Source: Gammaproteobacteria bacterium
GTDB taxonomy: Bacteria; Pseudomonadota; Gammaproteobacteria; HK1
Length of the DNA stretch: 37,269 nt
Assembly: GCA_022823045.1 (NCBI GenBank)
Contig: JAJDXW010000367.1
Span: 1-37,269 of the forward strand
Reading direction: 5' to 3'
Shown: positions 15,658 through 24,109 of the stretch, in pieces
How positions within the stretch are numbered: position 1 is the first letter of the stretch
Layout of the letters: each line of letters starts with the position of its first letter
Position numbers and translations under genes: made by a program
The notes under the pieces: model-generated
What the model saw: only the letters and a program-made list of their open reading frames with translations
What the model was told of the DNA's origin: nothing
The model's database searches: none

Positions 15658-15686
15658 ATTATGCGCGGCCGGGCGGGCGTTGGCGA
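15658..15686 (-). promoter_or_regulatory. Candidate sigma70-type promoter for the cupin/M20 genes
   Basis: Read on the minus strand, TCGCCA (15686-15681) and CATAAT (15663-15658) are spaced by 17 nt and lie about 40 nt before the cupin start. The -10 matches the consensus at five of six positions and the -35 at four of six. Confidence 0.42.
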
Positions 15687-15717
15687 CCGGCCGCCCGTGG
15701 CGGCGCGGTCCCCAGCT

Positions 15718-15746
15718 TTGGCAACCGCGGAGCGTTCCCCTATCCT
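15718..15746 (+). promoter_or_regulatory. Candidate sigma70-type promoter for hyuAB
   Basis: TTGGCA (15718-15723) and TATCCT (15741-15746) are spaced by exactly 17 nt, about 60 nt before hyuA. They match the consensus at five and four of six positions. With the opposing candidate at 15658-15686 they make a compact divergent promoter region. Confidence 0.5.
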
Positions 15747-15807
15747 TGGCGGCGGCGTCAGCGGCGGCGCCGGGAGCCGGAAGCCGGGATGTGGAGGAAG
15801 CGAAGGC

Positions 15808-17889
15808 ATGAAATTCATCGGGGTCGACATCGGCGGGACGTTCACCGACGTCGTCTTCGCCGACACCGAGTCGAGCGACATCCGGATCCACAAGGTGCCG
15901 ACGACCCCGGACGACCCGTCCCTCGGGATGCTGCACTCGGTGCGCGAGCTCTGCGAGCGCGAGGGCCTCGCCCCCGGCGAGGTCGATCACCTCTTCCACG
16001 GCACCACCATCGCGACCAACGCGGTGCTCACCCACGATGGCGCCCGCACCGGCATGATCACGAACGAGGGCTACCGCGACATCGTCCACATCGGGCGGCA
16101 CCAGCGGCCCCAGCACTACTCGATCCGGCAGGAGATCCCGTGGCAGGACCGGCCGTTCGTCCGCCGCCGCCACCGTCTCACCGTGCCCGAGCGCATCACC
16201 CCACCGGCGGGCGAGGTCCTCGTTCCGCTCGACGAGGAGGCGGTTCGGCGGGCCGCGCGGCGGCTCCGCGACGACGGCGTGGAGGCAGTCGCGGTCTGCT
16301 TCCTCTTCTCCTGGGTCGACCCCGGCCACGAGGAGCGGGCGGCGGCGATCGTCCGGGAGGAATTTCCGGAGTGCTTCGTCACCACCTCGGCCGCCGTCTC
16401 GCCCCAGTTCCGCGAGTTCGAGCGATTCACCACCACCGCGATGAACGCGTTCATCGGCCCCCGGATGCGCGACTACATGAACCGCATCGGCGACCGCATG
16501 GAGGAAGCGGGAGTCTCCGCGGAGTTCCACGTCATGAGCTCGAACGGCGGCGTCGCGACGGTGCGGACGGTCTCCGAGCGCCCCGTCGTCACCCTGCTCT
16601 CGGGGCCGGCGGCGGGGGTCCTCGGCGGGCGGTGGACCGGCGAGCTCTCCGGGCGCCGCAAGCTCATCACTTTCGACATGGGCGGCACTTCGGCCGACAT
16701 CGGCATCGTCGACGAGGGCCGCTTCGCCGAGGCGACCGCGCGCGACACCTGGATCGCCGGCTATCCGGTGCTGGTCTCGATGATCGACATCCACACCATC
16801 GGGGCGGGGGGCGGCTCGATCGCCCGCGTCGACCAGGGCGGCGGCTTCCGGGTCGGCCCGGAGAGCGCGGGCGCGGTGCCGGGGCCCGCCGCGTACGGAC
16901 GGGGCGGCCGCGAGCCCACCGTCACCGACGCGAACGTGGTGCTCGGGCGGCTCGACCGCGACTACTTCCTCGGCGGGGCGATGGCCCTCGACGAGGGGGC
17001 GGCAGGGGCGGCCATCGGCCGGCTCGCGGCCCGGATCGGCCTCGACGACCGCGAGGCGGCGGAGGGGGTGCTCGCGATCGTGAACGCGAACATGGCGAAC
17101 GCGATCAGCTCGCGCACGGTGCAAAAGGGGGTCGACCCGCGCGACTTCTCCCTCGTCGCGTTCGGCGGGGCGGGGCCGCTGCACGCCGTCGAGGTCGCGG
17201 CCCGGATCGGGATCCCGGAGGTCATCGTCCCGCCCTATCCCGGCATCACCTCGGCGGTCGGGCTCCTCACGACGGAGCTTCGCTACGACGCGGTCAAGAC
17301 CGAGTTCCAGGTGAGCGACGGCCTCGACCTCGACCGCCTGAACCGCGATCTTGCGACCGTCGAGGCAGGGATCGCGAGCCAGTTCCGCGACGACGGGGTG
17401 GAGCGGTCGGAGGTCGGGTTCGAGCGCTCGGGCGATCTGCGCTACGTCGGACAGGGCTACGAGCTCCGGGTGCCGTTCCCGGCCGGCGAGATCGGGCCGG
17501 CCGAGGCGAAGGAGCTCTTCGCCCGGTTCCACGAGCAGCACCGGGCGGAGTACGGGCACGTCTTCGAGGAGAGCCCCATCGAGATCGTGAACGTCCGGGT
17601 CGTGGGGGTGGGCCACACCCCCACCATCGGCGCCCCCCCGGCCGCCCGCGGCGAATCGCTCGACGCGGCGCGCGTGCGGACCGGCCGCGGCGCGTTCCGC
17701 ACTGCGGGCGGCGAGCTCGCCGAGGTCGAGACGCAGTTCTATCTCCGTGACCGTCTTCCGGTCGGCGAATCGTTCCCCGGCCCGGCCGTGGTGCTCCAGC
17801 GCGACTCGACGACCGTCATCCCGCCCCGAAGCGCCGCCCGCGCCGACGAGGCGGGCAATCTCATCATCACCATCGAGGTATCGCCATGA
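15808..17889 (+). CDS. hyuA: Hydantoinase/oxoprolinase family protein, A subunit
   Basis: This is a 693-residue ATP-dependent amide-ring hydrolase subunit of the HyuA/acetone carboxylase beta/5-oxoprolinase A family. It has the ASKHA fold phosphate motif VDIGGTFTDV at 6-15, HGTTIATNAVL at 64-74, LSGPAAGVLGG, FDMGGTSADIG (second phosphate loop), GAGGGSIA and FGGAGPLHA. The partner B subunit follows, with the stop and start codons overlapping in ATGA. Such pairs open hydantoins, 5-oxoproline or methylhydantoin at the cost of ATP; the exact substrate is not fixed by sequence. The start was chosen from the GGAGGAAG sequence about seven nt before the ATG at 15808. The open frame upstream is a GC-rich artefact. 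Confidence 0.93.
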   Translation: MKFIGVDIGGTFTDVVFADTESSDIRIHKVPTTPDDPSLGMLHSVRELCEREGLAPGEVDHLFHGTTIATNAVLTHDGARTGMITNEGYRDIVHIGRHQRPQHYSIRQEIPWQDRPFVRRRHRLTVPERITPPAGEVLVPLDEEAVRRAARRLRDDGVEAVAVCFLFSWVDPGHEERAAAIVREEFPECFVTTSAAVSPQFREFERFTTTAMNAFIGPRMRDYMNRIGDRMEEAGVSAEFHVMSSNGGVATVRTVSERPVVTLLSGPAAGVLGGRWTGELSGRRKLITFDMGGTSADIGIVDEGRFAEATARDTWIAGYPVLVSMIDIHTIGAGGGSIARVDQGGGFRVGPESAGAVPGPAAYGRGGREPTVTDANVVLGRLDRDYFLGGAMALDEGAAGAAIGRLAARIGLDDREAAEGVLAIVNANMANAISSRTVQKGVDPRDFSLVAFGGAGPLHAVEVAARIGIPEVIVPPYPGITSAVGLLTTELRYDAVKTEFQVSDGLDLDRLNRDLATVEAGIASQFRDDGVERSEVGFERSGDLRYVGQGYELRVPFPAGEIGPAEAKELFARFHEQHRAEYGHVFEESPIEIVNVRVVGVGHTPTIGAPPAARGESLDAARVRTGRGAFRTAGGELAEVETQFYLRDRLPVGESFPGPAVVLQRDSTTVIPPRSAARADEAGNLIITIEVSP

Positions 17890-19763
17890 GCGAGCGTCCG
17901 ACGACGACCCGCCGCCCGGACGGCGACAGCCGCGCCGGCGCCGGAAACGGTGCGGGCGGAAACGGAAACGGCGGCGGAAACGGCCGCGCCGGCAGCTCCA
18001 ACCGCCGGGTGGACCCGGTCACCGTCAGCGTCATCCAGGGTGCGCTCGAGAACATCGCGACCGAGATGGGCTACAAGCTCATGCGCATGTCGTACTCGTC
18101 GATCATCCGCGAATCGGAGGACTTCGGAGCCGGGCTCGTGGACGCCGACGGGCAGGGGCTCGCGGAATCCGCGCAGTCCACACCCCTCCAGTCGGGCCCC
18201 ATTCCGGGCTACGTGCAGGGGATGCTCCGCCAGCTCGCCGAGCGCGGCGACCCGATCCGGCCGGGCGACGTCATCATGCACAACGACGCCTACGCCGGAG
18301 CGAGCCACGGGCCGGACGTCGCCTTCATCGTGCCCGCCTTCCACCGCGAGCGCCTCGTCGGCTTCGCGGCCACCACCGCCCACCACCTCGACATCGGCGC
18401 CCTCACGCCCGGGAGCTGCGGCATCGTGGACGCCATCGACGCGTACGCGGAGGGGCTCCAGTTCAAGTCGATCAAGGTGTACGAGGCGGGGCGGAAGATC
18501 GAGCCCGTCTGGCAGCTCCTTCGCGACAACATCCGGGCCTCGGACCTCGTGGTCGGCGACATGGAGGCCCAGATCGCGGCCTCGCGGATCGGGGCGGAAC
18601 GCTTCGTCGCCCTGCACGAGCGCTACGGGCTCGAGACGGTGGAGGCGGCGGGCGAAGCGGCCAAGGACCACGCCGAGCGGCTGATGCGCTCCGCCATCGG
18701 GGGCCTCCCGGACGGCACCTGGACGGCGACGACCTTCATCGACGGCTTCCTCGACAGCGAGGACCCGACGAAACGCAACCTTCCCCTCGTCGCCACCATC
18801 ACCGTGGAGGGCGACGAGATGACCGTTGACCTCACCGGCACCGCCGACCAGGTACCCGACCGCCCCATCAACATGCCGCTGGTCGGAACCGTGGACATCG
18901 CGGTATGGCTCACCGTGCGCTCGGTGCTCCTCGACACCGCGGTGCACGGGCACATCCCGGTCAACTCGGGGCTCGTACGCCCGATCCGGATCGTCGCCCC
19001 GCGCGGCTGCCTCGCGAACCCCGTCTTCCCCGCCCCCACCATCGCCCGCTTCTGCCCCGGCAACCAGCTCGCGGACACGGTGATGAAGGCGCTCGCGGAA
19101 GCGGTGCCGGAGCAGGTGTCGGCCGGGATCGGCAACCTCAACGTCATCGCCTTCTCGGGGCTTCGCGGCGGGACCCACTGGGTCCACATGGAGATCTTCG
19201 AGGGCTCCTACGGGGGACGCCACGGGATGGACGGCATGGATGCGGTCGACACCCTGTACGCCAACACCCGCAACAACCCCATCGAGGACATCGAGTCGCA
19301 CCTGCCGCTCCGGGTGCGCCGCTACGAGCTGCGCGAGGACGTGTGCGGCGCCGGACGCTGGCGGGGCGGTCTCGGGTCGGTGCGCGAGTTCGAGTACCTC
19401 GACGACGGCGGCGGCTCGGTCGAGGGCGAGGGACACGGCTACCGGCCGTGGGGCTTCCGGGGCGGGGGCGACGGACGGCCCGCTTCGCTCGTGCTCGCGC
19501 GGGCGGACGGATCGAGCGCCGGCCTCCCCTCCAAGGTGCCCCACACGGTGGTCGCAGCGGGAGACGCCTTCGTCTGCGAGGGGCCGGCAGGCGGCGGCTA
19601 CGGGGACCCGCTCGAGCGCGATGCGGCCCAGGTCCTGGACGACGTGCTGGACGGCCTCATCTCGGCGGAGACGGCCGAGCGCGACTACGGGGTCGTGATC
19701 GCGGGGGGCGACACCCTCGACAAGGCGGCGACGGAGGCGGCCCGCGCCGCCCGCCGGGCCTGA
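17886..19763 (+). CDS. hyuB: Hydantoinase/oxoprolinase family protein, B subunit
   Basis: This is a 625-residue B subunit of the hydantoinase/oxoprolinase/acetone carboxylase alpha family. The family start DPVTVSVIQGALENIATEMG is at about 43-62. ESEDFGAGL, GDVIMHNDAYAGASHGPD, the THWVHMEIFEGSYGGR region, RYELREDVCGAGRWRGG and EGPAGGGYGDPLERD follow. The first 42 residues are extra and low in complexity, rich in Gly, Asn and Arg. Coupling to hyuA (four-base overlap) shows they form one complex. The last 29 codons occur a second time, diverged, at 21510-21587. The C-terminus ERDYGVVIAGG continues to the TGA at 19761-19763. Confidence 0.93.
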   Translation: MSERPTTTRRPDGDSRAGAGNGAGGNGNGGGNGRAGSSNRRVDPVTVSVIQGALENIATEMGYKLMRMSYSSIIRESEDFGAGLVDADGQGLAESAQSTPLQSGPIPGYVQGMLRQLAERGDPIRPGDVIMHNDAYAGASHGPDVAFIVPAFHRERLVGFAATTAHHLDIGALTPGSCGIVDAIDAYAEGLQFKSIKVYEAGRKIEPVWQLLRDNIRASDLVVGDMEAQIAASRIGAERFVALHERYGLETVEAAGEAAKDHAERLMRSAIGGLPDGTWTATTFIDGFLDSEDPTKRNLPLVATITVEGDEMTVDLTGTADQVPDRPINMPLVGTVDIAVWLTVRSVLLDTAVHGHIPVNSGLVRPIRIVAPRGCLANPVFPAPTIARFCPGNQLADTVMKALAEAVPEQVSAGIGNLNVIAFSGLRGGTHWVHMEIFEGSYGGRHGMDGMDAVDTLYANTRNNPIEDIESHLPLRVRRYELREDVCGAGRWRGGLGSVREFEYLDDGGGSVEGEGHGYRPWGFRGGGDGRPASLVLARADGSSAGLPSKVPHTVVAAGDAFVCEGPAGGGYGDPLERDAAQVLDDVLDGLISAETAERDYGVVIAGGDTLDKAATEAARAARRA

Positions 19764-19809
19764 CCCGCCGAGTCGCGCAACCAGCCCCAGGCTGTCCGGA
19801 TGCGCACTC

Positions 19810-20124
19810 GGGGCTCGTCCGCGTCAAGGCCACGACGAACTCGTTGCTTTCGAGCCGGAGGTCGGGCTCGAGGCCGGTCTTCTCGCGGAGCAGCCGGATC
19901 ATGCGCGGGATGCCGCTGCCCGCGTCGGTGACCATACCGCGCTTGAGGAGGAGGTTGTACACCGTGGGATTGCGCAGGACGTGGATGCCAACCGGCAACT
20001 GGTCCAGCCGGATGGAGATCGGCAGCCCGCCCGGCGTCCGCACCTCCACCCGGTCGTCGAAGACCAGCAGGCGAATCGGGCCGGCGATCGTGTAGTCCCG
20101 GTGCGCGACCGCTTGGCTGTTCGG
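19810..20124 (-). pseudogene. Fragment of an AlbA/HATPase_c_4-type ATP-binding regulator (RecG-like)
   Basis: On the minus strand, a frame reads QAVAHRDYTIAGPIRLLVFD, DRVEVRTPGGLPISI, GIHVLRNPTVYNLLLKRGMV and DAGSGIPRMIRLLREKTGLEP, ending near NEFVVAL. This is the C-terminal ATP-binding domain (HATPase_c_4) of proteins annotated as AlbA-domain or RecG-like transcription regulators, whose full length is about 450 residues. The N-terminal AlbA domain is missing. The frame then runs without a homologous stop into the 3' end of hyuB. It is therefore a truncated remnant, lying between hyuB and the Uma2 gene. The 286 bases from 20125 to 20410 hold no gene I can support. Confidence 0.7.
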
Positions 20125-20410
20125 CGATGGGGAATGAGCCTGCCGAATAGCGGCGCCGGGGTCCGAACAGTCCACGCATTCTGTTTACCCAACGAGGCAC
20201 GCTGGCCGTGGGTCTTCCCATTGGTTCATGCCTCATCGGCAGGCCAGGGTGAAGGGGTGACGCCAAGCAAGCTCATCGCCAGGTGGCGTTGTTGCCTCCG
20301 AGTCTCGCGCGTGAGATGGTGTTGAACGTCCGGAGGAGGGGCGAGAGAATCCGGACCGAATCGGCGTTCGCGGCGCGCCGTCAGGGATTCGGACGAAGGA
20401 GGCGCAAGCG

Positions 20411-21442
20411 ATGGAAGTCGGACCCGAGAGGTCAAGCGACGCTGCGGAGCCCATCCACGAACGTACGTCGCGCCCGCCGGCCGTAGAAGGCCGGCCCTGC
20501 CCGCTCCCCGAGTTTCCCGGCTGCCGATCGTTCAGGCTGCGGCGGGACGAAGTCGAGGCGTACGAGCGGCACATCGAGTTCTGGGACGCAGCGACGGAGA
20601 CGGCATGGGAGCTCCGCAACGTGACCGGCGCCCACGAGGTGCCGGGCCAGCGCCTCGTGGGGCTTTGCGCGGTCATCGCCGGGGTGCGCGGCGCAGGGAT
20701 CACGTGCTTCGGCCATACGAGCTTCATCGAGTGCAACGAACGCGGCGAGCGCCTGCGTCTTCTCGAAGCGGACGAGGCGGTGTACCTGTACCCAGGGCGG
20801 GCGAGGATGCCGCTCGACACCGTATTGACGGTGGGCAAGCACGACCTTCCCGACGTGATTCTCGAGGTCGACAACACGACGGACGTCCGCCGGGGAAAGC
20901 TCCAGCTCTACGAATCGTTCGGTCTCCCGGAAGTCTGGGTGGAGGTCCCGGACGTGCAGACACGGGGTCGCCCGCGGGGTCTCGTCCGCGGCCTCACGAT
21001 CTACCGGCTCGAGAGCGGCCGGTATCGGGTGGTGGCGGAGAGCGGAGTGTTTCCGGGTTGGAGGGCGTCGGAGATCCACACGGCGCTGAACGAGCTCGAG
21101 GTGTCGGCCCGCACGAGTAGCGCGCTCACGCGAGTGGGGCGGGCGCTTGGGTGTAGGGACGGCACCCGGCCCGACGACATGCCGTGGCTTCGCATCCAGC
21201 GCGAGGAGAGTCGCGAGGAGGGGCGGGCCGAAGGCCGTGCCCAAGGTCGTGCCGAGGGACACGAACAAGGCATCGAGAGGGCGATCGACGCCATCCTCGC
21301 CGGCCGCGGCTTCACCTGGACGCAGACGGTGCGCGAAGCCCGCAGGCGGTCCCGCGCGACGGATGCGGACGTGATCGCGGCCCTCCTGCATTGCGAGAAT
21401 GAGACGGACTTTCGGGCCCGACTCCGCCTGCCCCCGCCCTGA
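20411..21442 (+). CDS. Uma2 family (PD-(D/E)XK nuclease-like) protein
   Basis: This is a 343-residue protein. The Uma2/DUF820 core carries LPDVILEVDNTTD (Asp148, Glu152), then RRGKLQLYESFGLPEVWVEV with Lys163, the expected PD-D/E-x-K-like positions, and the LY--FG-PE-W signature of the family. Uma2 proteins are of unknown biological role and often occur in many copies; some are near mobile elements. From about residue 270 there is a charged repeat tail, REEGRAEGRAQGRAEG, as in many PD-(D/E)XK proteins of the Rpn/transposase-associated type, followed by a helical end. GGAGG about eight nt before the ATG supports the start. It stands in the segment between the two hyuB 3' ends. Confidence 0.8.
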   Translation: MEVGPERSSDAAEPIHERTSRPPAVEGRPCPLPEFPGCRSFRLRRDEVEAYERHIEFWDAATETAWELRNVTGAHEVPGQRLVGLCAVIAGVRGAGITCFGHTSFIECNERGERLRLLEADEAVYLYPGRARMPLDTVLTVGKHDLPDVILEVDNTTDVRRGKLQLYESFGLPEVWVEVPDVQTRGRPRGLVRGLTIYRLESGRYRVVAESGVFPGWRASEIHTALNELEVSARTSSALTRVGRALGCRDGTRPDDMPWLRIQREESREEGRAEGRAQGRAEGHEQGIERAIDAILAGRGFTWTQTVREARRRSRATDADVIAALLHCENETDFRARLRLPPP

Positions 21443-21487
21443 GCCCCGCTCCGCCCGCGCTGCGGGCCGAAAGCCAAGGGTGAGGTC

Positions 21488-21587
21488 AGCGGCCTCGGAA
21501 ACGGCGCCGGAGCGCGACTACGGGGTCTTGATCGCCGGGGGCAACACCCTCGACGAGGCGGCGACGGAGGCCGCCCGCCGGGCCTGA
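21488..21587 (+). pseudogene. Second, partial copy of the hyuB 3' end
   Basis: The frame reads ASETAPERDYGVLIAGGN, then TLDEAATEAARRA and stop. It matches the last codons of hyuB (19677-19763). Over the 78 bases from 21510 there are five substitutions and one 9-base in-frame deletion. No upstream part of a hyuB gene is present, so this is a relic of a paralogous or duplicated hyuB. Confidence 0.85.
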
Positions 21588-21606
21588 CCTCCCGGCCCGC
21601 GGCCGC

Positions 21607-22230
21607 CTACGAAGGGGGGCGAGTCCGCGGGCGCGGGCGGCGGAGGGCGATCGGGCGGTCGATCACCTCGCGGAGGAGGAAGAGTTCGCGGAGCGAGTCC
21701 GGATCGTGGATCCGCCCGCGAAACCGCTGCAAGCGGGTCGACCCGCGGGTTCCGGCGCGACCGAGCTCGCGGGGAGATGAGGAGCGGGCCGCGGCCGGGC
21801 GGTCGGCGGCCCGGCCCGGCATCGGCGCTTCCCGGGTCGGCGCTGAAGGGGCGTCCCGCCGAATCCCACCGCCGGACTGCCTCTCTCGGACTCCGAACGG
21901 GTCGAATGTCTCCGCGCGTGCCGCGGCACGGCGATGCTTGGGTGCCGGCCTCTGCAGTACCGCCTCGGTCACGGGCGCTCCAAGGGCTTGGTCGACGGCA
22001 CGCGCGGCGGCCATGCTTTCCGGCGCGGGCGCCGCTCGTGCCTCACCGCTCCCGGGCCGTCGCCACGGCGACTCCTCCTCCTCGTCGAGAGCGATTTCCT
22101 CGAACGTCGCGTCCTCTTCTTCGTCCTCGTAACCGTACGCGCGGCGGTCGAAGCCTGCGGCCTCGGGCTGCAGCTCCGTCTGGAGCTGCTCCATCCTCTC
22201 CCGCAGCCGCGCCATGAACGAACCGGCCAT
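21607..22230 (-). CDS. Unrecognised protein linked to floA
   Basis: This is a 207-residue protein that I do not recognise. It starts with a short amphipathic helix, MAGSFMARLRERMEQLQTEL, then has an acidic patch (about 35-54, DEEEDATFEEIALDEEEE), a long disordered Pro/Ala/Arg-rich middle, and an ordered-looking tail, HDPDSLRELFLLREVIDRPI, near 175-194, ending in a basic patch. AGGAG lies about five nt before the ATG at 22230. It follows floA by 62 nt on the same strand and is the third gene of the nfeD-floA operon, so a role with the flotillin scaffold is inferred. I recall short proteins with a similar tail next to floA in other bacteria, but cannot verify this. Confidence 0.7.
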   Translation of the reverse strand: MAGSFMARLRERMEQLQTELQPEAAGFDRRAYGYEDEEEDATFEEIALDEEEESPWRRPGSGEARAAPAPESMAAARAVDQALGAPVTEAVLQRPAPKHRRAAARAETFDPFGVRERQSGGGIRRDAPSAPTREAPMPGRAADRPAAARSSSPRELGRAGTRGSTRLQRFRGRIHDPDSLRELFLLREVIDRPIALRRPRPRTRPPS

Positions 22231-22292
22231 CTCGACTCCTCAGCTCGCCGCGCCCTTGCGGGCCGCGGCGCTCATCCGTTCCCGTCCCGGCC

Positions 22293-23321
22293 TCAGCGCG
22301 GATCGGCGACCGGGGCCGTCGTGCCCCCTTCGTCCTCGCCCCGTTCGCCGGCGGCGAGACTTCCCCGCATCCGCGTGTCGGCCTGGATGTTCTGCATCCC
22401 GTAGTAGTCCATGATCCCGAGGTTGCCGCTCCGGAACGCGTCCGCGATCGCCTTCGGCACTTCCGCCTCGGCGAGCACTACCTTGGCCTGGTTCTCCTGG
22501 ACGAGGGCGACCATCTCCTGCTCCCGGGCCACCGCCAGCGCGCGCTGGCGCTCGGCCTGCGCCTGGGCGACCTGCTTCTCGGCCTCGGCCTGGTCGATCT
22601 TGAGCCGCGCCCCGACGTTGTCGCCGACGTCGATGTCCGCGATGTCGATCGAGAGGATCTCGAACGCGGTCCCCGAATCGAGGCCGCGCTCGAGCACCAC
22701 CTTCGAGATCTGGTCCGGGTTCTCGAGCACCCGCATGTGGTTCTCGGCCGACCCGATGGTGGTCACGATGCCCTCGCCGACCCGGGCCACGATCGTCTCT
22801 TCGGTCGCGCCGCCGACCAGCCGTTCGAGGTTCGTCCGCACCGTGACCCGGGCCTTCACCTTGAGCTGGATCCCGTCCCCCGCGATCGCGTCGATGGTGC
22901 TGCGCGCCATCGTGCCCGACGGCACGTCGATCACCTTCGGGTTGACGGAGGTGTCGACGGCCTCCTTGGCGTCCCGCCCGGCGAGGTCGATCGCGCAGCA
23001 CCGATCGTAGGTCAGCTCGATGTTCGCCTTGTTGGCGGAGATGATCGCCTGCACCACCCGCACGACGTTGCCGCCCGCGAGGTAGTGCGCCTCGAGCTCG
23101 TCTCCGGTCACCTCGATTCCCGCCTTCCGGGCGGTGATGCGGGCGGTGACGATGGTGCCGGGATTCACCTTGCGGAACCGCATGAAGATGATCTGGACGA
23201 GGCTCACCGGGGCGTTGGAGAGGATGGATTGCCACCAGAGCCAGAACGAGTTCCAGATGAGGGCGAAGATCACGAGAACGACGATTGCGCCGATCGCGAG
23301 GCCGATGAGTTCGATGATCAT
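22293..23321 (-). CDS. floA: Flotillin-like protein FloA
   Basis: This is a 342-residue membrane-scaffold protein of the FloA (YqfA) type, which organises membrane microdomains. An N-terminal hydrophobic hairpin (1-50) anchors it in the cytoplasmic membrane: [20 protein letters not shown] and a second hydrophobic stretch before [12 protein letters not shown]. The flotillin/SPFH-like body has [20 protein letters not shown], the [20 protein letters not shown] segment and [20 protein letters not shown]. The coiled-coil region (from about 245) is [20 protein letters not shown], with a C-terminal tail. GAGGAGG upstream decides the ATG at 23321. Length and domain order are as in the family. nfeD is 67 nt upstream on the same strand, the standard arrangement. 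Confidence 0.95.
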   Translation of the reverse strand: MIIELIGLAIGAIVVLVIFALIWNSFWLWWQSILSNAPVSLVQIIFMRFRKVNPGTIVTARITARKAGIEVTGDELEAHYLAGGNVVRVVQAIISANKANIELTYDRCCAIDLAGRDAKEAVDTSVNPKVIDVPSGTMARSTIDAIAGDGIQLKVKARVTVRTNLERLVGGATEETIVARVGEGIVTTIGSAENHMRVLENPDQISKVVLERGLDSGTAFEILSIDIADIDVGDNVGARLKIDQAEAEKQVAQAQAERQRALAVAREQEMVALVQENQAKVVLAEAEVPKAIADAFRSGNLGIMDYYGMQNIQADTRMRGSLAAGERGEDEGGTTAPVADPR

Positions 23322-23388
23322 GTCAGGCTGACCTCCTCGGTTCCTGTGGTGAGTCCCTGGGGCGGGCGGTGCATGGGGTGGCCCGCGA

Positions 23389-23880
23389 TCAGGACGGCGG
23401 CTGCGTCACGAAGATGATGGGGCCGTCGATGCGTTCGACGACCACCGTGGCCCCCGCCTCCAGCACCGGGCCGTGCACCTGCACGTCGCACTCGCCCCCC
23501 GCGAAGCGTGCCCGGCCGATCGGCCGCGCCGGGGTGACGAGCTCCCCCTCGGAGCCGGGGCCGATCGCGAGCCGGTCGGCGACGTGCCGGTAGCCGGCGT
23601 CGGCGACGACCTCGGACTTCGGCACCGCGGACCGCGACGCGCGGATCCGGACGAGCCCCCATCGGGCGGCGAAGAGCGCCCCGACCGGGATCAGGGTCAC
23701 GCTCGTCCAGCCCGCCACGTCGTGGGCGTCGAACGCGTAGACGATCGAGCCGACCGCGCACGCGATGGCCGCGATGAGGAGCAGCCCGAAGGAGACCACG
23801 AAGACCTCGAGGACGACGAGCACCGCGGCCGCGCCGAGCAGCCCGAGCGATACGAGGAGCGCCGTCCAGTCGAGTTCCAC
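23389..23880 (-). CDS. nfeD: NfeD-like protein, short form
   Basis: This is a 163-residue membrane protein of the short NfeD class that accompanies flotillins. Three hydrophobic segments (about 6-25, 28-49, 58-70) are followed by a soluble OB-fold domain from about 90: [20 protein letters not shown], then [19 protein letters not shown]. The start is the GTG at 23880, with GGAGG six nt before it. No protease domain is present, as is usual for the short form. It is the first gene of the nfeD-floA-unknown operon. Confidence 0.9.
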   Translation of the reverse strand: MELDWTALLVSLGLLGAAAVLVVLEVFVVSFGLLLIAAIACAVGSIVYAFDAHDVAGWTSVTLIPVGALFAARWGLVRIRASRSAVPKSEVVADAGYRHVADRLAIGPGSEGELVTPARPIGRARFAGGECDVQVHGPVLEAGATVVVERIDGPIIFVTQPPS

Positions 23881-23938
23881 GCGATCCTCCCCACCCTCCT
23901 GGCGCCGAGAGCGGCCGGCCTTGCCAATCGGCCCCGCG

Positions 23939-23969
23939 ATTCTACCCCTCCGAACGCCGTCGTGGTGAA
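23939..23969 (-). promoter_or_regulatory. Weak promoter candidate for the nfeD-floA operon
   Basis: On the minus strand TAGAAT (23944-23939) is a five-of-six -10 element, and TTCACC (23969-23964) a four-of-six -35, but the spacing of 19 nt is long. The 229-base intergenic region to the divergent pilus operon shows no better candidate, and none for the plus strand. Confidence 0.28.
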
Positions 23970-24109
23970 GCGGGACGATTGCCTACGGCCGAGGGCGCCG
24001 ATTCCTACGAACGTCGGCCCGATATCTCGCGAAAGTCGCGCCAGTCCACCCTGTTCCGGCCCGCCGGTCCCCTCGCAGAATCCCGGCACGGTGAAGACGG
24101 ACCCGTGGC

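Noticed and set aside
17739-19544. A 601-codon open frame on the minus strand opposite hyuB, and similar long frames opposite other genes
   Set aside because: Extended open frames on the antisense strand are expected in GC-rich DNA. Their translations are Arg/His/Asp/Pro/Val-rich with no recognisable domain, while the sense strand has clear families.
20125-20410. Coding remnants between the regulator fragment and the Uma2 gene
   Set aside because: Several short frames are open but none shows a recognisable family or a convincing ribosome site.
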